64,000 nucleotides of DNA from Alphaproteobacteria bacterium (GTDB lineage: Bacteria > Pseudomonadota > Alphaproteobacteria > Rhodospirillales > Casp-alpha2), in assembly GCA_024279135.1 (NCBI GenBank), contig JAJRRU010000009.1:62001-126000 (forward strand), given 5' to 3'. Under the pieces are notes generated by a model that was given only the letters and a program-made list of their open reading frames with translations, was not told the DNA's origin and ran no database searches. Of this stretch, positions 42,083 to 48,858 are shown piece by piece. Each line of letters opens with the position of its first letter. Position 1 is the first letter of the stretch. Made by a program: the position numbers and the translations under genes.

Positions 42083-44134
42083 ATGCCCATGAAAAACCTG
42101 TGGTCTGACAAGGACGCCCAAACCGCTATCGTCCATTATGCCAAACAGGGTGTGAACGAAGATCTGGCCTTGCGGACCTATACCACACGATTGCTGGGCA
42201 ATGTTCCCGCACTCGTGCTGCATGGTGGCGGTAATACATCGGTCAAGACCCGGGTTGCAGACTTTATGGGCAAGCCAACATCTGTGCTTTGTGTCAAAGG
42301 CAGCGGCTGGGACATGGGCGATATTGAACCGGCCGGATTGCCCGCCGTGCGGTTGGAACCCATTGCGGAGATGATCGCCCTGAAGCGGCTGAGTGATGAA
42401 GACATGGTCAATGCCCAGCGGGTTAATTTGCTGGATGCTGCCTCGCCCAATCCCTCGGTTGAGACACTGTTACATGCATTCCTGCCCCATAAATTTATCG
42501 ACCATACCCATGCCAACGCGGTTCTGGCGGTCAGCGACCAACCGAATGGCGAGGCTATATGCCGCCGGATTTACGGTAATAAGGTTGGTTATGTTCCTTA
42601 TATCATGCCGGGTTTCGATCTGGCCAAGGCCGCCAAACAGGTGTTTGATACCAACCCCCGTGTAGAGGGGCTGATCCTGCTCAACCATGGCATCTTCAGC
42701 TTTGGCGAAACCGCCAAACAGGCTTACGGGCGTATGATCAAGCTGGTATCAATGGCCGAAAAATATATCCGGGCCAATGCGACAAAATCCATCAAGGTCA
42801 AAGCCATACCTAAAACGATTGCCAGTCTGGCTGAGGTCGCCCCCATTCTGCGCGGTGCCACCAGTCTTAAAACCGCTGAGGGCTGGAAACCCATGGTGCT
42901 GGAATTTCGCACCTCTAAGACCGTGCGGGCCTATGTTGATGGCAAGAATATTTCCCGCTACAGCCAGCTCGGCACCGTCACACCGGATCATGTGATCCGC
43001 ACCAAGCACCGCCCCCTGATCGTACCGTCGCCACTTATCGGCAAGCTGGATAAATTCAAGGATGCGGTGGCAAAATCCGTGGCCGATTATGAGGCTGCCT
43101 ATCACGCTTATTTCAAGCGCAACAATGCAAAACAGAAGATCAGGAAAATTGAGCTGGACCCCATGCCACGGGTTATTCTGGTGCCGGGTCTGGGGCTGTT
43201 CGGGTTGGGCAGTAGCGCCAAGGCGGCACGGATTGCAGCCGACCTTGCCGAGACCAATGTTGCGGTGATCAGTAACGCCGAGGCCATGAGCCGTTATGCC
43301 TGCATTTCGCAAGCCGATATCTTTGATCTGGAGTACTGGTCGCTGGAACAGGCCAAGTTATCCAAAACCACAGAGAAGCCCTTGAGCCGCCGGGTGGTGG
43401 TTGTGACCGGGGCCGGATCGGGTATCGGGGCTGCCACGGCAAAAGCCTTTGCCGCCCAAGGTGCCGAGGTTTGTGTGCTCGATGTGGATTTGAAATCAGC
43501 GCAAGATATTGCCGGACCGATCAATGGTCTGGCGATTTGTTGCGATGTGACGGACAAGCTGTCGGTGGCGGCGGCTTTCAAGATTATCTGCCAGCGCTAT
43601 GGCGGGCTGGATATTGTGGTCTCTAATGCCGGGGCGGCGTGGCAGGGCCGCATCGGGGATGTGGACGAGGCCATATTACGTAAAAGTTTTGAGCTTAATT
43701 TTTGGGCCCATCAATGTGTCGCCCAGCACGCCGTGCACGTGATGCGCAGCCAGGGAACCGGTGGTTGTCTGTTATTCAATACCTCAAAACAGGCGGTTAA
43801 TCCGGGCACAGATTTTGGACCCTACGGCCTGCCCAAGGCGGCAACATTATTTTTGATGCGTCAATATGCCCTGGATCACGGTGGCGATGGAATTCGCTCC
43901 AACGCGGTTAATGCGGACCGAATCCGCAGCGGCCTGCTCGATGATACAATGATCGCCGCACGGTCCAAGGCCCGCGGTTTGAGCCAAAGTGATTACATGG
44001 GCGGTAACCTGTTGAAACGGGAAGTCACGGCCCATGATGTGGCCCAGGCGTTTGTTGATCTGGCCCTGGCAAACAGCACTACGGCTGCGGTCATTACCGT
44101 GGATGGCGGCAATATCGCCGCTGCCCTGCGTTAG
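42083..44134 (+). CDS. bifunctional class II aldolase/short-chain dehydrogenase (RhaD-RhaB-like fusion)
   Basis: A 683-residue fusion. Residues about 30-260 are a class II aldolase domain (TRLLGNVPALVLHGGGNTSVK, IDHTHANAVLAVSD, LILLNHGIFSFGETAKQAYGRM) with metal-ligand histidines in HTHAN and NHG. Residues about 435-683 are a classical SDR with TGAGSGIGAATAKAFA, NAGAAWQG, an active-site Ser in FNTSKQAV and YGLPK as the Tyr-Lys motif. Related fusions act in rhamnose or other deoxy-sugar catabolism, cleaving a sugar phosphate and oxidising lactaldehyde. No sugar kinase, isomerase or transporter is nearby, so the substrate is open. It follows the mmsA terminator and stands alone. ATG 42083 or 42089 may be the start. 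Confidence 0.87.
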   Translation: MPMKNLWSDKDAQTAIVHYAKQGVNEDLALRTYTTRLLGNVPALVLHGGGNTSVKTRVADFMGKPTSVLCVKGSGWDMGDIEPAGLPAVRLEPIAEMIALKRLSDEDMVNAQRVNLLDAASPNPSVETLLHAFLPHKFIDHTHANAVLAVSDQPNGEAICRRIYGNKVGYVPYIMPGFDLAKAAKQVFDTNPRVEGLILLNHGIFSFGETAKQAYGRMIKLVSMAEKYIRANATKSIKVKAIPKTIASLAEVAPILRGATSLKTAEGWKPMVLEFRTSKTVRAYVDGKNISRYSQLGTVTPDHVIRTKHRPLIVPSPLIGKLDKFKDAVAKSVADYEAAYHAYFKRNNAKQKIRKIELDPMPRVILVPGLGLFGLGSSAKAARIAADLAETNVAVISNAEAMSRYACISQADIFDLEYWSLEQAKLSKTTEKPLSRRVVVVTGAGSGIGAATAKAFAAQGAEVCVLDVDLKSAQDIAGPINGLAICCDVTDKLSVAAAFKIICQRYGGLDIVVSNAGAAWQGRIGDVDEAILRKSFELNFWAHQCVAQHAVHVMRSQGTGGCLLFNTSKQAVNPGTDFGPYGLPKAATLFLMRQYALDHGGDGIRSNAVNADRIRSGLLDDTMIAARSKARGLSQSDYMGGNLLKREVTAHDVAQAFVDLALANSTTAAVITVDGGNIAAALR

Positions 44135-44188
44135 AGCGCTGTTCGGGGTTCTACATTTTTCCTAGACGTTTACCCATGACGTTTACCC

Positions 44189-44218
44189 TTGACTTTAATT
44201 AACCAATTTGTTAATTAA
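44189..44218 (+). promoter_or_regulatory. ArsR promoter with overlapping palindromic operator
   Basis: The -35 TTGACT (44189-44194) and -10-like TAATTA (44212-44217) are 17 bp apart. TTAATTAAC (44195-44203) and GTTAATTAA (44210-44218) form perfect 9-bp arms around CAATTT, covering the spacer and the -10. Initiation 7 nt after the -10 falls on the ATG at 44224, suggesting a leaderless mRNA. Confidence 0.6.
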
Positions 44219-44223
44219 CCTAT

Positions 44224-44643
44224 ATGGTAAATAAACAAACTATCCTGAACAGCGATCTCCTGTCATTGACGTTCGCCGCCCTGGCCGATCCCATCCGGCG
44301 AGATATTCTGGCTCGGCTCGCCAAGGGCGAAGCTGCCGTTGGGGAACTGGTGATGCCCCATAATATATCCGCCCCGGCTATATCGCGGCATCTGAAGGTT
44401 CTGGAAAAAGCTGGCCTTATTGAACGGCGGATTGATGCACAATGGCGGCGGTGCAAGATGAAACCGGAAGCCTTGCAGGCGGCTTCCAACTGGATCACGT
44501 TCTATCGCGATTTCTGGCAAGGTCGCTTCAATGCGTTGGATGAATTTCTGGAACAAACCTCGGGGGAGCAACAAACAGGGGGGGAAAACAAGAACCCTGA
44601 TACAGTAAAAGTGGAGGATCAAAATCATGATAACTCAAGCTGA
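44224..44643 (+). CDS. ArsR-family winged-helix regulator
   Basis: A 139-residue ArsR/SmtB-fold repressor with LTFAALADPIRRDILARLAKGEAAVGEL at the N terminus and the recognition helix segment ISAPAISRHLKVLEKAGLIERR. It has no cysteine metal site of the SmtB/ArsR kind, as is usual for the sub-family paired with SRPBCC proteins. No Shine-Dalgarno sequence precedes ATG 44224, and the gap between the operator and the ATG is only 5 bp, so translation may be leaderless. It overlaps the SRPBCC gene by 17 nt. It most likely represses its own operon. The ligand is unknown. Confidence 0.88.
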   Translation: MVNKQTILNSDLLSLTFAALADPIRRDILARLAKGEAAVGELVMPHNISAPAISRHLKVLEKAGLIERRIDAQWRRCKMKPEALQAASNWITFYRDFWQGRFNALDEFLEQTSGEQQTGGENKNPDTVKVEDQNHDNSS

Positions 44644-45097
44644 GGCTTTAAACGAAAATGATATAACGCTGGTTCTGGAGCGTGAGTTCAATGCCTCGCG
44701 GGAACGGGTATTTGATGCCTGGACCGATCCGCAGATGTTGCGTCAATGGGTGGGGCCGCATGGTATCCATGCGCCGGAGGCCATGGCCGATGCCCGGGTT
44801 GACGGGCAATTTAGAATTCCCATGATCAAACAGGATACCGGTGAAAATCTTACGACAGCCGTCGGACAATATATAGAAGTCAATCGACCTGAGCGATTGT
44901 CCTTTACATGGTCGTGGTTGCAGGACGATGGAACCCCCGGACAACTGATGGTAGTCACACTGGATTTCGTAGACATAAATGGGCGCACGGCCCTGACCCT
45001 GACCCACACCAATTTCATTGATGAAGATGTCAGGGCAAAACACACTTCTGGCTGGGGTGGTTGTTTTGACTGTCTTGAAGCGTTTCTGGCTGCCTGA
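44627..45097 (+). CDS. SRPBCC/AHSA1-domain protein
   Basis: A 156-residue START-like protein of the activator-of-Hsp90-ATPase-1-like family (LVLEREFNASRERVFDAWTDPQMLRQWVGPHG at the N terminus, WLQDDGTPGQLMVVTLDFVD in the middle, SGWGGCFDCLEAFL at the C terminus). These proteins have a hydrophobic cavity and are commonly encoded with ArsR repressors; their ligands are mostly unknown. GGAGG is 9 nt before ATG 44627, inside the arsR reading frame, so the pair is one operon. Confidence 0.87.
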   Translation: MITQAEALNENDITLVLEREFNASRERVFDAWTDPQMLRQWVGPHGIHAPEAMADARVDGQFRIPMIKQDTGENLTTAVGQYIEVNRPERLSFTWSWLQDDGTPGQLMVVTLDFVDINGRTALTLTHTNFIDEDVRAKHTSGWGGCFDCLEAFLAA

Positions 45098-45123
45098 TTT
45101 CAATCCCGCTGGCCTGGCCGGGA

Positions 45124-45159
45124 ATACAGCCACCCTTGAGTGGATAAGGGTGGCTGTAT
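45124..45159. terminator. 14-bp perfect stem-loop between convergent genes
   Basis: ATACAGCCACCCTT (45124-45137) pairs perfectly with AAGGGTGGCTGTAT (45146-45159) around an 8-nt loop. It lies between the convergent SRPBCC and EF-hand genes and could end transcripts from both sides, although neither side has a strong T-run. Confidence 0.6.
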
Positions 45160-45196
45160 GGTCTGGGAGGGTCGTCAGAAAAGTACTCCTTTGGTA

Positions 45197-45757
45197 TTAG
45201 TCATCATTGTTTTTATAGTGAGATCTATTGCCCATACCGGACATGCCATGACGTCCTGACATTTCTGACTTTTCAATGACGCCATCGTTGTTTTTGTCGA
45301 GCCAGTAAACCATGCTGGACATGCGTTTTGAAATCTCATCCTGGCTGATCGTGCCATCGTTGTTTTCATCGTGGTTCTGGAAGGCTTGCGAAATCATATT
45401 GCGCATTCTGCCCATCCACATTTCTTCAAATTCGCTCATGTTGATCTGGTCATTGCCATCGGCATCGGCTTCGGAGAAATGTTGCTGGCGGGCAGCTTCC
45501 ATTTCTTCGGTTGTCAGCTTGCCGTCGCGGTCGGCATCCATGGTTTCAAACATTTCAGCCATATGGTTATTGCCGTTTCCCATGCTGTGACCCATGCCGC
45601 CACCCATGCCGCCACCCATACCATGTCCCCAACTGATTCCATTTGGCGAGGCATAAGAGGAAGCGGCGAACGTGACACCGGCGATCAGGGCAACTGCGCC
45701 CAATCCCAGAAATATTTTAGAGCCGCGGTGTTTGCAGGTTTTCTTTTCTTCTGACAT
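45197..45757 (-). CDS. membrane-anchored or exported EF-hand protein with Met/His/Gly-rich segment
   Basis: A 186-residue protein. A basic N terminus is followed by a hydrophobic segment at about 15-35, a signal peptide or anchor. A GHGMGGGMGGGMGHSMG-type low-complexity stretch at about 44-60 follows. Four 12-residue EF-hand loops sit at 74-85, 98-109, 130-141 and 154-165, most with Asp at positions 1, 3 and 5 and Glu at 12. The protein should bind calcium in the periplasm; the Met/His stretch could bind copper, nickel or a similar metal. GGAGA precedes ATG 45757. It is divergent from a two-component system whose kinase also has a His/Met/Asp-rich sensor loop, so regulation by that system is likely. 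Confidence 0.85.
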   Translation of the reverse strand: MSEEKKTCKHRGSKIFLGLGAVALIAGVTFAASSYASPNGISWGHGMGGGMGGGMGHSMGNGNNHMAEMFETMDADRDGKLTTEEMEAARQQHFSEADADGNDQINMSEFEEMWMGRMRNMISQAFQNHDENNDGTISQDEISKRMSSMVYWLDKNNDGVIEKSEMSGRHGMSGMGNRSHYKNNDD

Positions 45758-45790
45758 TTTAAATCTCCAATAGTTAAATATTAAATTGTG

Positions 45791-45807
45791 TCCGTTCGAT
45801 TAACGGA
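45791..45807. repeat. short inverted repeat TCCGTT/AACGGA
   Basis: TCCGTT (45791-45796) and AACGGA (45802-45807) are perfect 6-bp arms around CGATT, 34 bp upstream of the EF-hand ATG on the minus strand. It could be a regulatory hairpin or operator. Confidence 0.45.
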
Positions 45808-45893
45808 TGAGAACATTTAATCATGTCTTTGTCGCAAATAGTTGTCAGCCACGGGGGTATTGCGTCACGAAGTATGGCATTTGGTCGGTGTGA

Positions 45894-45907
45894 TACAATT
45901 TGTTACA
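45894..45907. promoter_or_regulatory. RstA-box-like site in the divergent EF-hand/two-component gap
   Basis: TACAATTTGTTACA differs at one fixed position from the E. coli RstA consensus TACATNTNGTTACA. It lies 43 bp before the response regulator ATG. Autoregulation and control of the EF-hand gene are plausible. Confidence 0.5.
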
Positions 45908-45950
45908 TTTTTATTTCGCCAGCCGCCTCACCATCGTGCATAGTCAGGTT

Positions 45951-46673
45951 ATGGACAGTACCAAAAAACATCTGCTGATCGTTGATGACCAACGGGAAAT
46001 CAGAGAGTCCCTGAAGGCCTATCTGGTTCGTCATGACTACCGTATTACCCTGGCCGACAGCACCGAGGCTGCCCGTGCTGCGTTAAAAACGGCTGCCATT
46101 GATCTGGTCATTCTCGATATCATGATGCCCGGCGAAGATGGTTTGAGCCTGTGTCGGGAACTGCGGGCCCAAGGTAGTATGCCGATTATTTTGCTGACGG
46201 CCATGGCCGAAGATACTGATCGCATTATCGGCCTGGAAATGGGTTCCGATGATTATATAACCAAGCCGTTCAATCCCCGTGAATTGCTGGCCCGGATCAG
46301 GGCCGTGTTGCGCCGGGCAGGCACCTTGCCAGCCCGCAATGAGCAACCGAAAACATCGTGCCTGCATTTTGATAAATGGGTGCTCGATAGCGCGCGTCGG
46401 GAATTGATCGGACCCGACCAGGTATCCATTGCCCTGAGTACCGGAGAGTTTTTATTGCTTTCCGCCTTCTTGCAACGCCCCGGTATGGTGCTCAGTCGTG
46501 ACCAGTTGCTCGATATTACCCGGGGCCGTGATGCCATCGCCTTTGATCGCAGCGTCGACAATCAGATTAGCCGCCTGCGCAAGAAAATTGAGCGCGATCC
46601 GAAAAACCCTGAACTGATTAAAACCCATTGGGGTGGCGGCTACAGTTTTACCGCCCGAGTGAGCGAGAAATGA
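45951..46673 (+). CDS. OmpR-family response regulator
   Basis: From ATG 45951 this is 240 residues. The receiver domain (about 7-120) has acidic D12-D13, phospho-acceptor D56 (LVILDIMMPGEDG) and the conserved Lys in DYITKPFNP. The winged-helix output domain (about 140-238) ends in DRSVDNQISRLRKKIERDPKNPELIKTHWGGGYSF-like sequence, with the OmpR/PhoB fold. Its stop overlaps the kinase start as ATGA. A longer frame exists to 45900 and a GTG at 45936 is possible. The divergent EF-hand gene is a likely target. Confidence 0.92.
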   Translation: MDSTKKHLLIVDDQREIRESLKAYLVRHDYRITLADSTEAARAALKTAAIDLVILDIMMPGEDGLSLCRELRAQGSMPIILLTAMAEDTDRIIGLEMGSDDYITKPFNPRELLARIRAVLRRAGTLPARNEQPKTSCLHFDKWVLDSARRELIGPDQVSIALSTGEFLLLSAFLQRPGMVLSRDQLLDITRGRDAIAFDRSVDNQISRLRKKIERDPKNPELIKTHWGGGYSFTARVSEK

Positions 46674-48133
46674 AATTTTTATGGCCCAAGAGCTTGCTCG
46701 GACAACTGACGTTCCTGTTGCTGCTGGCTTTGTTGGCAGCCCAGGTGATCGGTGCGCTGATCCTGTTTGATGATCATCGCATGTCCCTGGCATCTGCCAA
46801 ACAGGGTCAGGTATTGGGCCGCATCGCTGCTATTGCCCGGGTTCTGACTGAAACGCCGGAGAACCTGCATGAACGCATATTGAATGCGGCAAGTTCCCGG
46901 CAGCTTGATTTATGGATATCGTCACAGAGCACCCTCGATGTAACAAAACCGAAACTTACGAATAATCCTCTTTCAAGAAGACTGGTGCGCCTGCTTGACC
47001 AGCCCACTGATCGACCCATTCTGGTGGCCTTTGATATCGGTGATTTATGGACCTGGCGTGATCGTCATAAAGGTATGGATGAACCGCATATGCGTATGTT
47101 TAAAGGTGGACGGAATGGTGAAGATGACGATGATGCTGTTGACATGATCGAACACATGGACATGAGGGAGGGCGGCCCGGTACCCAGTCTGTCCCTGTCT
47201 TTGCAGCTTGCCCATAATACCTGGTTGAATGCCACGTACCGGATCATCTCACCCGATGGGGGGTGGGCCTATGCCACGCTCATAACACTTGGTCTTATGG
47301 GATTAGCGGTTTGTATTATTACATTTCTGGTGGTCCGCCAGATCACTCGGCCTCTGGCAAAACTGGCCACCGCGGCCGATGCCCTGGGACGTGGCGACGA
47401 GGGCACAAACCTTGAAATGACCGGCCCCGTTGAAATTCGCCAGACCACCCATGCCTTTATGAAAATGCGCGACCGGCTGCAACGATTTGTTGACGACCGC
47501 ACACGTATGTTGGCAGCCATCAGCCACGACCTGCGCTCGCCCCTGACCTCGTTGCGGCTGCGCACGGAGATGCTCGAAGACGGGGAGATCCGACAGAAGA
47601 TGCTGCAATCGCTGGAAGAAATGCAGCGTATGACGGAAGCCACCCTGGCCTTTGCCCGCGAAGATGCAGGCAGGGAAGAAACTCGCACCACCGATATTGT
47701 TGCTCTGGTTGAAAGCATTGCCCTGGATATGGCCGATCTGGGTCAGGATGTGAGCTTCGAGACGACACAGGGCTTGCCAGACTCTCTGGCCTACCGGTGC
47801 CGCCCGTTTGCCCTGAAACGAGCCATCCGTAATGTGATTGAAAACGCCGTGCGCTATGGTAAGTGCGCCCGTCTGGAACTGATGGTGGGCGATGAAGCCG
47901 TTCAACTGATCATAGAGGATGACGGACCTGGAATTGCACCAGATAAAATCGACAGTGTGTTTGAACCTTTTGTCCGCCTCGAGGAATCCCGCAGTCTGGA
48001 AACCGGCGGTATCGGTCTGGGGTTGGCCATTGCGCGCAATATCATCCGCTCGCACGGTGGCGATATCACCATGGAAAATCGTGCGCAAAAGGGCCTACGT
48101 GTGCAGATAATACTGCCCAGGTCTGGCGGATAG
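46670..48133 (+). CDS. HAMP-containing sensor histidine kinase with metal-like sensor loop
   Basis: From ATG 46670 this is 487 residues. Helix 1 is at about 11-33, a periplasmic sensor at about 34-198, helix 2 at about 200-222, HAMP at about 222-275, HisKA with H286 (MLAAISHDLRSPLTSLRLR), then an HATPase domain with IEDDGPGIAP and GGIGLGLAIARNI. Residues 131-169 of the sensor are rich in Asp, His and Met (an EDDDDAVDMIEHMDM stretch). That fits detection of a divalent cation or copper. The kinase pairs with the overlapping response regulator gene. A longer open frame to 46628 lies inside the regulator gene and is rejected. Confidence 0.92.
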   Translation: MKFLWPKSLLGQLTFLLLLALLAAQVIGALILFDDHRMSLASAKQGQVLGRIAAIARVLTETPENLHERILNAASSRQLDLWISSQSTLDVTKPKLTNNPLSRRLVRLLDQPTDRPILVAFDIGDLWTWRDRHKGMDEPHMRMFKGGRNGEDDDDAVDMIEHMDMREGGPVPSLSLSLQLAHNTWLNATYRIISPDGGWAYATLITLGLMGLAVCIITFLVVRQITRPLAKLATAADALGRGDEGTNLEMTGPVEIRQTTHAFMKMRDRLQRFVDDRTRMLAAISHDLRSPLTSLRLRTEMLEDGEIRQKMLQSLEEMQRMTEATLAFAREDAGREETRTTDIVALVESIALDMADLGQDVSFETTQGLPDSLAYRCRPFALKRAIRNVIENAVRYGKCARLELMVGDEAVQLIIEDDGPGIAPDKIDSVFEPFVRLEESRSLETGGIGLGLAIARNIIRSHGGDITMENRAQKGLRVQIILPRSGG

Positions 48134-48147
48134 AATGAAATTTTGCT

Positions 48148-48190
48148 TGTGAAATTTCACATTGATTTTTTCATTTAAGCAGCATAGATT
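48148..48190 (+). promoter_or_regulatory. promoter and palindromic operator of the XRE-cupin gene
   Basis: A perfect 14-bp palindrome TGTGAAATTTCACA (48148-48161) abuts -35 TTGATT (48162-48167), which is 17 bp from -10 TAGATT (48185-48190). Transcription would begin about 24 bp before the ATG at 48221. The palindrome is the natural candidate for autoregulation by the XRE protein. Confidence 0.6.
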
Positions 48191-48220
48191 GTTTCCTGAT
48201 CATTTCGTTGAGGGGCCCAC

Positions 48221-48820
48221 ATGTCTGTCTCCCACCAAAATACCAGCAAAGCCGTGACCACGGGCACACCCGTGGGCGAGCAAATTCGCGACCTGCGCAA
48301 GGCTCGCGATATGACTATCGTGGAACTGGCAAAACGGCTCGGTCGCTCGGTTGGATATATCAGCCAGATCGAGCGAAATATCTCGCCGGTCTCTATTGAA
48401 CGGCTGACAGAGCTTGCCGAGGCCCTGGGCGTTCAGAATAACTGGTTTTTTCAGGGCGGCTCGTCCGGCCCTACCCATGAACAGGATTTGATCGTGCGAC
48501 GGGGCGACCGCCGCCATTTGACCTTCACCGGGGCCGGATTGCGCGAAGAATTGCTGTCGCCCAATTTGAGCGGTGACTTCGAGATGATTATGACCACCTA
48601 CGGCCCCTATGCATCGAGCGGGGACGAACTTTATTCCCGGCCCTGTCAGGAAGCAGCCCTGGTTATCGAGGGCCGCATCGAAATTCAAATCGGCCAGCGT
48701 CAGTTTATACTGGAGGTCGGCGACACCATCACATTTGATGGTCGCGAGCCCCATAAATCGAGAAATCCAGATCAGTCCCCGGCGCGTGTCGTGTGGACTT
48801 TATCCCCCCCAACATATTAA
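48221..48820 (+). CDS. XRE-family regulator with cupin domain
   Basis: A 199-residue regulator with an N-terminal HTH at about 20-75 (RDLRKARDMTIVELAKRLGRSVGYISQIERN) and a C-terminal cupin barrel at about 115-195 (EAALVIEGRIEIQIG, VGDTITFDGREPHKSRN). This PuuR/SutR-like architecture usually controls amine or amino-acid catabolism with the cupin as ligand sensor. It lies 38 bp upstream of, and in the same direction as, a dimethylglycine-dehydrogenase-like gene, so the two are probably one operon and the ligand may be a methylated glycine. GAGGGG is well placed before ATG 48221. Confidence 0.9.
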   Translation: MSVSHQNTSKAVTTGTPVGEQIRDLRKARDMTIVELAKRLGRSVGYISQIERNISPVSIERLTELAEALGVQNNWFFQGGSSGPTHEQDLIVRRGDRRHLTFTGAGLREELLSPNLSGDFEMIMTTYGPYASSGDELYSRPCQEAALVIEGRIEIQIGQRQFILEVGDTITFDGREPHKSRNPDQSPARVVWTLSPPTY

Positions 48821-48858
48821 AAAATTGTGTAATCGTAATTTTGTAACAGGAGTATTCC

